Notes under the pieces: model-generated
Database searches by the model: none
What the model saw: the letters and a program-made list of their open reading frames with translations, nothing else
Told to the model about the DNA's origin: nothing
Shown here: positions 48,575 through 58,566 of the stretch, in pieces
Layout: the number at the start of each line of letters is the position of its first letter
How positions within the stretch are numbered: the stretch's first letter is position 1
Translations under genes and position numbers: made by a program
Source of the DNA: Cordilura impudica
Taxonomy: Eukaryota > Arthropoda > Insecta > Diptera > Scathophagidae
Assembly (NCBI GenBank): GCA_963682025.1
Contig: OY821519.1
Coordinates: 108,480,264-108,544,263, forward strand
DNA length: 64,000 nucleotides
Direction of reading: 5' to 3'

Positions 48575-49280
48575 AATTTTCTGTTTGTTTGTTTGTTTAA
48601 CCACTATACAAATTTTTAGTTTTCAACGGTTTTCTCTGAAATTTGGTACACACGATCTACTTACTCCAGCAAAGTTCGTCATATGATTCTTACCAGCCGC
48701 GCCTACTTTATCGCCCACTTTTGGTACAAAATTCATTTTCTGTTTTTTGATATATTTGTTTGCTATAAAAATTGTTATTTTCAACGGATTTCTCTAAAAT
48801 TTGGTACCACGATCTCTGTTCTCCGGGAAAGGTCGCCATATGAGTTTTACCGGCCACTTCTACTTTTGCGTCCGCTTTTTGTATACATTTCATTTTCTGT
48901 TTTTTTTTTTGTATATTTGTTCGCTATAAAAATTTTTATTTTTCAATGGATTTCTCTAAAATTTGGTACGCACAATCTCTGTACTCCAGGCTTCTTACAG
49001 GCCACGCCTAATTTTGCGCCTACTTCAATGTATATAGAATTATTTTTTTTCCTTTTATTTCTTTGTTAGGCTGCTATACAAACTTTTATTTTTCAACGGC
49101 TTTCTCTGAAATTTGGAACTCGTGATCTGCGTACTCCAGCGAAGGTCAGGTTATATGTCTTTCTGGCCACGACTACCTTTACGCCCACTTTTTTATTAAA
49201 CTCATTTCTGTTTTTTGGTACATTTGTTCGCTAAACAAATTTGTATTTTTCAACGGATTTCTCTGAAATCTGGTACACAC
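48575..49280 (+). repeat. tandem repeat, five ~157-bp units
   Basis: The anchor TTTCTCTGAAATTTGGTAC (or TTTCTCTAAAATTTGGTAC) begins at 48631, 48789, 48951, 49101 and 49258, giving periods of 158, 162, 150 and 157. Each unit also holds TTTGTTCGCTATAAAAA, CGATCTCTGTACTCCAG and a GGCCACGCCTACTTTTGCGC-like segment. The last unit is cut at 49280. Short ORFs here are products of the repeat. Confidence 0.88.
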
Positions 49281-49548
49281 GGGAATAACTTCACGATGAA
49301 CAAATTCCCCAAATTTAATAAAATGTCCCCAGAAGAAATGAACAAATTCCTCATTTTTTTTTCAACGAAATAAAAAAATTAACTTACTCCCCAAATTCGT
49401 TCTTATATTTTTACATATTTTTATTTAGTGAGTTTTGTTAAATATTTATTTAAGTGAAAATTTGCATACTGATCTCAATATCACTCCATGCATAAACATA
49501 GTTAGTTGTAATGGTAGCAGGCACCGAGTACTTAGCCCCCAATAAATA
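49281..49548. other. AT-rich spacer
   Basis: It contains three copies of an AAATTCCCCAAATTT-like motif but no recognisable gene. Confidence 0.4.
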
Positions 49549-50388
49549 AATTGCAGAAAAATGAACTTATTCCCCGAAAAATCTTTTGAATGTTATCGGT
49601 GTGTCGATAGTAATCATAGGAACTCTTGGCAGCAAGACATGTTCTCCTTTAAATTTGCCTTTGAGAATTGTGGCCTCAATAACATTGGGTATTATTCTCT
49701 CAACAATTAACCTGGTTCCATTACATAGTCTCGGAGCGTTGAGGTTACGTTGCAAAATTATTGGAGAACCAACTTTTAATTTTAATAAATGTGGAGGTAG
49801 ATCGGGTACATCAAGTGAATTCAAAAATTCTATTGGATAATTGACTGTTCATTTTTTTCACCAACACTATCCACAGTTTTGAAAGAGAACATTTCGGAAT
49901 CAATCATGTCCTGAACAACAACATTAATATTATCGTAATCGAAATTTTTTGCGGCTAAAATAGCTCTTTTACTTAACCAAGAAGTTGCTTTGATTATTGG
50001 TCAGCCGTTGGATCATGGATAATAAAATGAGAGCTCCACCAAAAAGTCTTTCATTGCCTTGCAAATATTTTAAAGTTCTATGTAGTGCTTCTAAGGAATA
50101 TTTGTAAGCCATGTTGTATTCATTCAAATAATAATATTGCATTTTTGCAGAACTTTTGCCATCCCGGAATGTTTTTTTTATATAACGTATGGCATTCTCA
50201 TTCGTTTGTACGTTTAACGGTGATTTGAGTGCTGAATGAGCTGTACGACCAACATGCAATAATGTTGCGGCTATTCCGGATAAAGCAATAGCTAATGCGA
50301 TTGTTCCTTTCTTTTTGGTTAGAATATTTAAATAAATTTGACAACACGTTATTTTTCGAACGCTAGCGCCATCTACCGGGTCCAACAA
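49549..50388 (-). pseudogene. Helitron helicase (Pif1-like) C-terminal remnant
   Basis: The minus strand reads KKGTIALAIALSGIAATLLH, VGRRTAHSALKSPLNVQTNE-like text (seen as VGRTAHSALKSPLNVQTNEN), SLEALHRTLKYLQGNERLFG and GALILLS. After a junction it reads RAILAAKNFDYDNINVVVQD, then EFLNSLDVPDLPPHLLKLKV, GSPIILQRNLNAPRLCNGTR and LIVERIIPNVIEATILKGKF. These are helicase motifs and the C-terminal LKVG-P-RN-N-LCNGTR signature of Helitron Pif1-like helicases. Deletions remove the central motifs, and the end after PITFKRFFGE is missing. Confidence 0.85.
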
Positions 50389-51155
50389 AAATATTTTGAC
50401 TTTACCCCAGTGCCACCTATCGGGTCCATTTATACATACAAAAATTTCCTATGATAAAACATACATACATTCTGAATTGCAGTCAAATCGCACTGAAAAT
50501 AGGAATTTTGTTTATAACTTGACCCCAATGCCAGCTGGAGGGTTAAAACTAAAAAAAAAATACAGAAGAACTCGAACCAAACCTATGGTGCAAATCTTAG
50601 CTCGACAGTTCTTATGGTTCCGGAGATCATTCGTTACAAACAAATGCACCAACGTTTTTATATATATACATATAGAGTATATAGATATATACAAAAGCAA
50701 AATTACGGCAATATTTCAAAATATCTATTGTAGCAAGATATTGCACATGTTATGGCAAATTTACGTTCATTGTTCCAATTGAAATAAAATTATATTTAAA
50801 AAAAAAATTAAAGAAGAAGGATAAAGAAATGAGTAAGAATATAATTTCAAAACTTTTTTTGTTAGGTGGTAAACCGTTGATATTTGGGAATGCAGAAGCT
50901 CTATTAGAAAGTTGTTTTGTTCTCGCATATCATCTTCAACAATTTTATTGACACTGCAGTATGACATCTCCTCTATAATTTCAGGATTAATGATATCAGC
51001 GTCATCATCCATGGTTTATGGTTACCAGTAAGTTGCAATAAATATCTTCATTAATAGGAGATGTGTCCCGAATCAAATTTATAGGAAACTAGCTGTAACC
51101 CGATGCGCTTCGCTACACTCATCGTAACGAAATAAAAAACTGTGAACACATTTTG
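50389..51155. repeat. repeat-derived stretch before the BEL/Pao element
   Basis: The motif GCCATCTACCGGGTCCA (50368) recurs as GCCACCTATCGGGTCCA (50412). Further on there is TGGTTCCGGAGATCATTCGT and CTAGCTGTAACCCGATGCGC followed by TTCGCTACAC at 51090, text of a kind often seen at insect element ends. The stretch continues on the other side of the BEL at 60016. No gene is supported. Confidence 0.45.
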
Positions 51156-51160
51156 TATAA

Positions 51161-51513
51161 TGTTGAACCCAGTTCAACCTGTTTTTTTTTTTTTCTCCAT
51201 AAAACTGAATTTTGAATTACTTTTTGCTCAGTGTAGCCTTTTCAATTTATTCATCGTTAAGTTTTTTCATCTACATATATATATATATATATTTTTCTCT
51301 TTTTGTCAATTTGAGTCATTTTCTTTGTGTGCTAATGGCACTTCATAACCCTCATGGTTTTAGGTTTTAAGTTAGTTAAAAATTGTAACTCATTGAATAC
51401 ACAGCAAGAAGCTGCATAAATATACGATTTAAAAAAAAACTTGTTTAAATCAATTGAATTTTACTCGACTTTCTTGGAAAGTAATCTTGGTGAGGGAGTT
51501 ACCCAAACCAACA
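51161..51513 (+). repeat. 5' LTR (353 bp)
   Basis: It starts TGTTGAACCCAGTTCAACCT and ends GAGTTACCCAAACCAACA, so it has the usual TG...CA borders. Just inside is the imperfect palindrome TTGAACCCAGTTCAA. A (TA)n tract near 51274-51293 could serve as a promoter element. It matches the 3' LTR apart from one A. Confidence 0.95.
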
Positions 51514-51515
51514 TA

Positions 51516-51530
51516 TGGTCCTTCGACAAG
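51516..51530 (+). promoter_or_regulatory. candidate primer binding site
   Basis: TGGTCCTTCGACAAG begins two bases after the LTR. It starts with TGG, the complement of a tRNA CCA end, in the correct place. The matching tRNA was not determined. Confidence 0.6.
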
Positions 51531-53240
51531 TCTTAGAGTAGACTAAGACTAGATTGAACTGGTGGTAAATGGTCCACTAGTCACCTGAGGCAGTTGTCGT
51601 TAAACAAGCAACTCCAACATCAAAAATCAGACAAGAGGTCTGCAACACAACGTGTCGTCATCGTCATCATCCCGTGCTAAAGAAGAAAGCACAATAAAAG
51701 GCTCCACAAGAACATAATTTCAAACGAGAAGGAAGATCTTTAATTCCAGACAGAAGTCCTCGAGGCAAAAAAGTCAAGCACGCAACTCAAAGCAGAAAAT
51801 TAGGATTGGGTATGTACAGTGTGAAATTTATAATTTGTGCGATTTTTATATATCTCTTTAACAAAACTGTGGTATAAATGGAAAATATACAAGAAAACAC
51901 CATAATCATATCTAAACCATTTTTTTATTATCTAACCTCAAAATATTATCAAATATTGAAAATGCCATCCCAATTGTAAAATTACCCGCAAGTACCAACA
52001 CTGATATAAAGTATCATCTCTAATAAATACACACAGCTTAACGATTCGTTTTATTTTTCTGACATGCGCAATAGCAAAAAATCGTTTTGTCTCACTCGTA
52101 ACACTTAAATAGGCCAACAAGTGTTCTATATCCAAAGGTTCCACTTACATCAATTAGCGCAGAAGTGAACGAGATAGAAAACATCATACAGCGGCAGTAT
52201 ATATATAAAAAAGAAAAAGTGAAGTGAAAAGTGTGACAAACCAGAAATTTAATTATTAAAATTGTTAAAAATAAAAATCCTTAAATAAGGAAAATAAATA
52301 AAGGAATAGAGAGTGACTGTAAAGATTAAAGTAGAAAACAGAAAACAACAAACAAGGGTGTAAAGAAAGGAAATACAAAACCAACTAAAAGTTTTCATAT
52401 ACCAAACCAGACAATACAAAACAAACAAAAAAAAAAAACTACGGAAAACAAATTGTTCTTTAAAAGGTAAAACTTATATAAAATTAATAAAATAAAAACA
52501 AAAAATCATAATTAACTAAATTTTCTACCAGAAACAAAAACTATAGTAAGCGAAAAAAAAAACCATCATAAAAAAGTCAAAAGTCAACCAACATACAGAG
52601 GAAGAAAGTAAGGGTTCGCGGTGCTTGAATTTCTGGGGAAATAAGGTGAGTTGTGGAATTCAATTTAAAATACAAGTGTATGGAAATTTGGTAAAAATAA
52701 AAACAGAACATTGATAAATAAAAGGCGGTATACTTTTTTAACGATTTATGTCATAAGTGCATGAAGCACAATTTGAAAAAAAAAAAAAAAGAATATTGTC
52801 TATACAATTTGTACCGAAAATTGCTGTAACAATAAATGTCAAACAAAAAATTCCCTTTTGAGATAATTTAATAAAAATAAACTTGCTTTGAATAGAATGC
52901 GAAAATTTCTACAGCACTCCTTGTGCATTAATTAATTTTTCAAAAGGTAACTAAGAAAAGTGGTACAGGTGGTACAAAAATACGGTAATCGTTGTGGAAT
53001 AATATCAAACGATATTTCATATGAGGTTTGAGAAGTTGTTTGTGGATTTTGTTTCTCATGGAATAATTTAATAAAAATTATTTATGGTCGCTATATTTAA
53101 AACCTGTAGTAAGACTAGTTGAAAACTATTGATTATTGGCACTTTGAGGATTTAATCACCTTTTATACCATATAAGGAGGTAGTATTGTATTTTATTTTT
53201 GGATTTAAAATTTACAAAGTTTTTGGTTAAAAATACAACG
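51531..53240 (+). promoter_or_regulatory. long untranslated leader of the BEL/Pao RNA
   Basis: About 1.7 kb lie between the primer site and the gag ATG, without a long ORF. It is A-rich after 52200. It contains the consensus splice donor at 52646. A leader this long suits packaging signals and alternative splicing, but neither role can be shown from sequence alone. Confidence 0.55.
52643..52651 (+). promoter_or_regulatory. consensus 5' splice site in the leader
   Basis: AAG followed by GTGAGT is a near-perfect eukaryotic donor, with the intron starting at G 52646. Paired with the acceptor ending at 58566 it would remove gag-pol and join the leader directly to the ATG of the second ORF. Usage is predicted, not observed. 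Confidence 0.5.
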
Positions 53241-56200
53241 ATGGCTCTACGAAGGAAATGTAAGTTTGACATGCACCAGGTGATTTCATTCTGTAAGAAA
53301 TTTGATATGGACCCTGATAAGATGTTTACTATTGGTCAGCTTGAGGTGAAACAGGGGGAATTAGATAGAAGATGGTTAAAAGCAATTGATTCATACGAAA
53401 CATATATCATGGAGGATGAAAAAGAGCAAGAGTCAGAGGATTTTAAAGATGATTTGTCACTTCAATATGAGAGCACTAGCGAGAAATATCAAAATACAAA
53501 ATCAAAGATATTAGATTTGATGAAGGCAGTAGAGCAGGAAAACATTAATGCTGACACAACAGTCGTTCATCACGCGCCTCCAGCGCTAAAGTTACCTCCC
53601 TGTGACACACAAAATTTTGAAGGGGGTTATTCCAAATGGCCGGCGTTTCGGGACATGTTTCAGGCAGTTTTTGGAAATCATCCACAATTGGCTCCGGCTC
53701 AAAAGCTTTATCATTTGCGTAGCAAAACGAGGGGGGAGGCCTACCAAATCGTGAAGCGTTTTGATTTGGTAGATGAGAATTTTGATTTAGCCTGGGAAGC
53801 ATTAAAAAATCGGTACGAAAATACTCGGATCCTTGTTCATCAACAGATGAAACAACTTTTTGGGATACAATCCGCCCAAAATGAAACTCCAAAGTCTATT
53901 AGAACAATTCAAAACGCTATCAACGATAGCTTATCAATTTTTAAATCGTTTAAAATTGATGTTGCGAATTGGGACCCTATATTAGTACATTTATGTTCTT
54001 CAAAGCTTCCTGAAGAGACTTTACGTTCTTGGGAAAATTCGTTGATAAGCCCCAAGGACTTGCCCACATGGCTACAAATGAGCGAATTTCTCATGAAGAG
54101 AATTGAAATGTTAGAAACTGTGTCTGATTTACGAAAGTCATCTGGTAAAGAGGGTCAGTCAAAAAGTTTTACTTTTCACTCCACTTATGAATCAGACAAA
54201 TTTAGTTGCAAAAAATGTAAGCAGAACCATCCGCTTAGAGCCTGCAAACATTTCAAGTCGCTGTCGGTAAGCGACAGAATTAAATACGTATATGCAAATA
54301 AATATTGCGCAAATTGTCTGTCGCCCACTCATTATAAAACAAAATGCCAGAGCACTTATCTTTGTACCAGGTGTAACCAAAAGCATCACACGATGTTGCA
54401 TCTTGAGGAAGAGAAACCAAGAAGAAATTCACCCCCAAGGGCACATTTTCAACTACCACAACGAAATGAGAAAAGAAAACCCACTCCAAGTGTTGAGCAG
54501 GAAAGTTCAGTTCAAGCTCATTTTTCTCAATATGAAGGAACTACTATTTTGCCAACGGCCCTTGTTCATGTAGAACAGTTAGGAGAAATTTTTACCATTC
54601 GAGCCCTACTAGATGCGGGGTCGGAGAAGAGTTTTATTTCAAAGCGTATACAGCAAAATCTTTCTATACCATTAGAGGCCCATTGCTCCAAAATTTCTGG
54701 ACTTGGCGGAACCGTAGTCGGATGTTCAAAAGGCAGGTGTTGCATAACATTAAAGTCAAGAGAATCAGAATTTCGAATTAAAATAAAAGCCATCGTGGTA
54801 GCAAAACTATCGCATTTTTTGCCCTCACGGCCCATTAAGATTAGAAATCAAGAGGAAATCAAGAAATTAAATTTGGCAGACCCATTCTTCTACAAACCTG
54901 CGGCAATAGACATGATTATCGGTAGTGATTATTTACCATTTATTAATTTAGATGGAGTAAAATCTAACATCGGAAGCTGCCTTGAAGCAAGAGAGTCCCG
55001 ATTTGGATGGTATTTGTCTGGGCCCGAGCCAGCAAACGATATAAATTCTTTCTCAACCATCGTTTCACCTTGCGATGATTCAATTTTAAACGAACAATTG
55101 AAAAAGTTTTGGGAACTAGAAGAAGCAGAACAAACCAGAGCTTTTTCTGAAAATGAAATTTTTTGTGAAAATTTCTTCCAAAAGACAACCACGCGTCAAC
55201 TTGATGGTAAATACGTCGTTCGACTTCCTTTCAAAGAAGAATATCCAGGCGACATATTTTTAGGTCCTTCAAGGAACATGGCGCTTGCTCAGTACTATAG
55301 AATGGAAAAGACACTTGACAAGACCCCAGACTTGAAGGTTCAGTATACAAATGTTCTTCAAGAATATATAGATTTGGATCACATGGAACCAGTTTTACAC
55401 TACGAGCCCAAAGATGAAAAAGTTTTTTCTTTCTTTTTACCTCATCATGCGGTCATCCGTCCCGAAAGTAAAACTACAAAGGTACGAGTGGTCTTTAATG
55501 CATCAAAGAAAACCGGCAGTAGATTCTCCCTGAATGATGTATTACATCAGGGACCAACTCTTCAAACTGATTTGATGAAAATTATTATTAGTTGGCGAAA
55601 TTATAAGTATGTATTCACAGGAGACATACAAAAGATGTATCGGCAGATTTTAGTGCATAAAGCAGATCGGCCATATCAGCAAATTTTATTCCGAAATGAC
55701 GCAGAACAGCCTGTGAAATGTTTTCAATTAAAAACGGTCACATTTGGCGTGAATTGTGCGCCGTTCCTGGCAATTCGAACTCTACTCGAATTAAGTAAGG
55801 ATTGTAAAAATTTATTTCCAGAAGCTTCTAATATTCTAAAAAACGAAATATATGTTGACGACATTTTGTCCGGCGGACATACTTTAGAAGAAGCAAAGCT
55901 AAAACAATGTCAACTGACAAAGGCTTTGGCATCGGCAGGATTTCCCATAAAAAAAATAACAGCAAATAACCATTTTCTTCTTGAACATTTGCCCCGGGAG
56001 GATCTTCAGGACGAAGATTTTTTAAAGTTCGACCAGTCCAGCACAATAAAGACCTTGGGGATCCGTTGGAATGCGATGTTCGATTATTTTTACTATGAGG
56101 TAGAACCGATTAAAGTTACTCCGTCCGCCACAAAAAGAAAAATTTTATCTGTAATAGCGAGACTGTTTGACCCACTAGGTTGGTTAGGTCCAATAATCAT

Positions 56201-58415
56201 AGTTGCAAAAATATTAATGCAAGAGTTGTGGCAGGCAAAATCCGACTGGGATGAGGGTGTCCCACCAATTATACTTATAAAATGGAATTCATTTCTCGAA
56301 AATTTACCAAATATATCGAAAGTTAAAATCCCTAGATATGTAGAATTTTCCCCGCAGTATCAAATGCAAATACATGGCTTCTGTGATGCCTCAGAAAAGG
56401 CATATTGCGGAACTGTATATATCCGAACAGAAAGCCCACATGGCGTTATAAGTAGTCATTTACTAGTCGCAAAAACCAAGGTTGCTCCCATCAAGAAAAC
56501 TACGATTCCTAAGCTCGAATTATGTGGAGCCGTGTTACTAACTAAGCTCATACTAGGTTTAAATACGAACGCAATCTACCCCTACGAACTGTTCTTTTGG
56601 ACAGATTCTTCAATAGTACTTGGCTGGTTACAAAAGCCACCCCATACTTTAAAAACTTTTGTTTCGAATCGAATCACGCAGATCATCACTGCCACCAGCA
56701 TCAGTCAGTGGAAACATGTAAAAACTGAAGATAATCCAGCAGATCTTGGTACACGAGGCTGTTCTCCGAAAGACCTAGCGGATAATTCATTGTGGTGGCA
56801 CGGGCCCACCTGGCTTAAAAAACCAACCGCACTTTGGCCAAAGCCACGCGCCTTTGATCCAACTGATCTCGAAACAAAGAAGAATGTAAACCTTTATTTG
56901 ACGACTAATAATATTGACATGCTAGAAAAATTTTCCTCTCTGGATCGAGCGCTCAGAGTTATCAGCTATATATTTCGATTCATCCACCGCGTTCTCAAAA
57001 AACCATTTTCTAGCGAAAAATTTATAACGCCCAACGAAATAATATTTGTCAAGAATCGACTAATATCTCTCGCTCAACAGGTGCATTTCTACAAAGAATA
57101 CTTATCTCTCAAAGAAAAGAAGGCGCTGAGTCGTAAAAGTAGAATTCTTAATCTAAACCCATTTATTGATAACGAGGATATCCTACGAGTTGGCGGTCGG
57201 CTCAGTAATTCAGGATTAAGCTATGAAGAACGTCATCCGATAATTATACCAGAAAAATCCCAGTTGGCTGAACTTTTAGTGAGATATTCGCACCAAATTC
57301 TACTTCATGCAGAACATCATATTATGCTGCGAGCAATAAGACAAGGGTTCTACATACCAAAACTAAAAAATCTCGTAAGAAAATGCATTCGAGAATGTAA
57401 AGCATGCACTATTTATAAACATAAGTTCCAGAACCAAATAATGGCCTCACTCCCCCCTGAAAGAGTAAGATTTTCCCTTCCGTTTACATATACCGGAGTC
57501 GACTTTGCTGGTCCATTTAATATAAAATCCTCCACATTGAGAAATGCAAAAATTCTAAAAGGTTATGCTGCAGTATTCGTTTGTTTCTCTACACGAGCTG
57601 TACATCTCGAAACCTGTTCGGACCTCTCTACTGATGCCTTCCTTGCCTGTTTCGACAGATTCACTGGGCGTAGAGGTCTTCCGAAAACCATGTTCTCCGA
57701 CAATGGTCGAAATTTTCTCGGCGCAAGCTACGCTCTACTAAAAACTCATAATGAGTTCCTGAAAACAGCAGAAAAGGCATTTATTCAAAAATATAGTACT
57801 CTTGGATTTACCTGGTCCTTCATACCACCATATGCACCCCACATGGGTGGTTTGTGGGAAGCCGCGGTCAAAAGTATGAAATCACACTTGAAGAAAGTTA
57901 CCAATAACTTGTCGTTTACCTTTGAAGAGTTTACTACACTTCTCGTACGCATAGAAGCAGTTTTAAATTCAAGACCATTGTCTCACATAACCGAAAACCC
58001 CAACGAAATATTACCTCTGACACCAGGCCATCTTCTGCGCGGAGCACCAATCATTGCACCACCAGAAGGACCTACCGAACCTCCACTGAAAGACGTCCCA
58101 TTTTTGAAACGTTGGGAACGTTTGAAAGCTTTACAACATATCTTTGCCCAAAGATGGAAAAATGAATATATCATTGAGCTGCAGCGTCGAGTCAAATGGA
58201 AAACTGAAAGAGACAACCTTAAGAAAGATGATATTGTTATTGTCAAAGAAGATTTTTTACCACCCACCGAATGGCGTCTTGGTCGCGTTACTAACGTAAT
58301 TTATGGAAAAGACAGCAAAGTTCGGGTCGCTGAAGTACTTACCCAAAATGGTACAATCATGCGTCCAGTAGTAAAGCTTTGCATACTTCCCACCAATGTA
58401 CATACAAAAAACTAA
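53241..58415 (+). CDS. BEL/Pao gag-pol polyprotein, 1724 aa
   Basis: I chose ATG 53241 (MALRRKCKFDMHQ), since the 14 upstream in-frame codons lack an ATG. Domains: DUF1759-type gag about 117-270; three zinc-knuckle motifs C323 to H387 (CKKCKQNHPLRAC, CANCLSPTHYKTKC, CTRCNQKHHTMLH); A17 aspartic protease with D458-A-G and IGSDYL near 560; reverse transcriptase with YVDD at 871-874; RNase H beginning HGFCDAS with D1049; integrase zinc region (H1351, C near 1381-1392) and catalytic D1421, D1487, E1540; C-terminal DUF5641-like region to the end. Family members are 1600-2000 residues, so this is full length. It makes the particle, copies the RNA and integrates the cDNA. No inactivating change was seen. 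Confidence 0.95.
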   Translation: MALRRKCKFDMHQVISFCKKFDMDPDKMFTIGQLEVKQGELDRRWLKAIDSYETYIMEDEKEQESEDFKDDLSLQYESTSEKYQNTKSKILDLMKAVEQENINADTTVVHHAPPALKLPPCDTQNFEGGYSKWPAFRDMFQAVFGNHPQLAPAQKLYHLRSKTRGEAYQIVKRFDLVDENFDLAWEALKNRYENTRILVHQQMKQLFGIQSAQNETPKSIRTIQNAINDSLSIFKSFKIDVANWDPILVHLCSSKLPEETLRSWENSLISPKDLPTWLQMSEFLMKRIEMLETVSDLRKSSGKEGQSKSFTFHSTYESDKFSCKKCKQNHPLRACKHFKSLSVSDRIKYVYANKYCANCLSPTHYKTKCQSTYLCTRCNQKHHTMLHLEEEKPRRNSPPRAHFQLPQRNEKRKPTPSVEQESSVQAHFSQYEGTTILPTALVHVEQLGEIFTIRALLDAGSEKSFISKRIQQNLSIPLEAHCSKISGLGGTVVGCSKGRCCITLKSRESEFRIKIKAIVVAKLSHFLPSRPIKIRNQEEIKKLNLADPFFYKPAAIDMIIGSDYLPFINLDGVKSNIGSCLEARESRFGWYLSGPEPANDINSFSTIVSPCDDSILNEQLKKFWELEEAEQTRAFSENEIFCENFFQKTTTRQLDGKYVVRLPFKEEYPGDIFLGPSRNMALAQYYRMEKTLDKTPDLKVQYTNVLQEYIDLDHMEPVLHYEPKDEKVFSFFLPHHAVIRPESKTTKVRVVFNASKKTGSRFSLNDVLHQGPTLQTDLMKIIISWRNYKYVFTGDIQKMYRQILVHKADRPYQQILFRNDAEQPVKCFQLKTVTFGVNCAPFLAIRTLLELSKDCKNLFPEASNILKNEIYVDDILSGGHTLEEAKLKQCQLTKALASAGFPIKKITANNHFLLEHLPREDLQDEDFLKFDQSSTIKTLGIRWNAMFDYFYYEVEPIKVTPSATKRKILSVIARLFDPLGWLGPIIIVAKILMQELWQAKSDWDEGVPPIILIKWNSFLENLPNISKVKIPRYVEFSPQYQMQIHGFCDASEKAYCGTVYIRTESPHGVISSHLLVAKTKVAPIKKTTIPKLELCGAVLLTKLILGLNTNAIYPYELFFWTDSSIVLGWLQKPPHTLKTFVSNRITQIITATSISQWKHVKTEDNPADLGTRGCSPKDLADNSLWWHGPTWLKKPTALWPKPRAFDPTDLETKKNVNLYLTTNNIDMLEKFSSLDRALRVISYIFRFIHRVLKKPFSSEKFITPNEIIFVKNRLISLAQQVHFYKEYLSLKEKKALSRKSRILNLNPFIDNEDILRVGGRLSNSGLSYEERHPIIIPEKSQLAELLVRYSHQILLHAEHHIMLRAIRQGFYIPKLKNLVRKCIRECKACTIYKHKFQNQIMASLPPERVRFSLPFTYTGVDFAGPFNIKSSTLRNAKILKGYAAVFVCFSTRAVHLETCSDLSTDAFLACFDRFTGRRGLPKTMFSDNGRNFLGASYALLKTHNEFLKTAEKAFIQKYSTLGFTWSFIPPYAPHMGGLWEAAVKSMKSHLKKVTNNLSFTFEEFTTLLVRIEAVLNSRPLSHITENPNEILPLTPGHLLRGAPIIAPPEGPTEPPLKDVPFLKRWERLKALQHIFAQRWKNEYIIELQRRVKWKTERDNLKKDDIVIVKEDFLPPTEWRLGRVTNVIYGKDSKVRVAEVLTQNGTIMRPVVKLCILPTNVHTKN

Positions 58416-58524
58416 AAATCTACCAAACTCACTACATAAACCACCAAATTTCCACACCACGAAAATAAAATAGATAATATAAACAGAGATCGCTTTCGCA
58501 CAAGTTATGTTTTTAACACTGTAT

Positions 58525-58566
58525 GTATTTCTTTCTTTTTTTCTCTCATTTTTTTTCTGCACATAG
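58525..58566 (+). promoter_or_regulatory. strong 3' splice site immediately before the second ORF
   Basis: A long pyrimidine tract (TTTCTTTCTTTTTTTCTCTC, then T-rich) is followed by TGCACATAG, and the AG at 58565-58566 directly precedes the ATG. A possible branch site, TTTTTAACACT, lies about 50 bases upstream. The placement is what a spliced subgenomic mRNA would need, in analogy to env mRNA of gypsy elements and retroviruses. Confidence 0.6.

Noticed and set aside
48575..49280. Regularly spaced repeats that might suggest a CRISPR-like array
   Set aside because: The units are contiguous ~157-bp tandem copies without unique spacers, in a eukaryotic TE-rich context.
53545..58267. Minus-strand ORFs of 60-115 codons inside gag-pol
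   Set aside because: They are antisense shadows of a strongly coding plus-strand frame with recognised domains.
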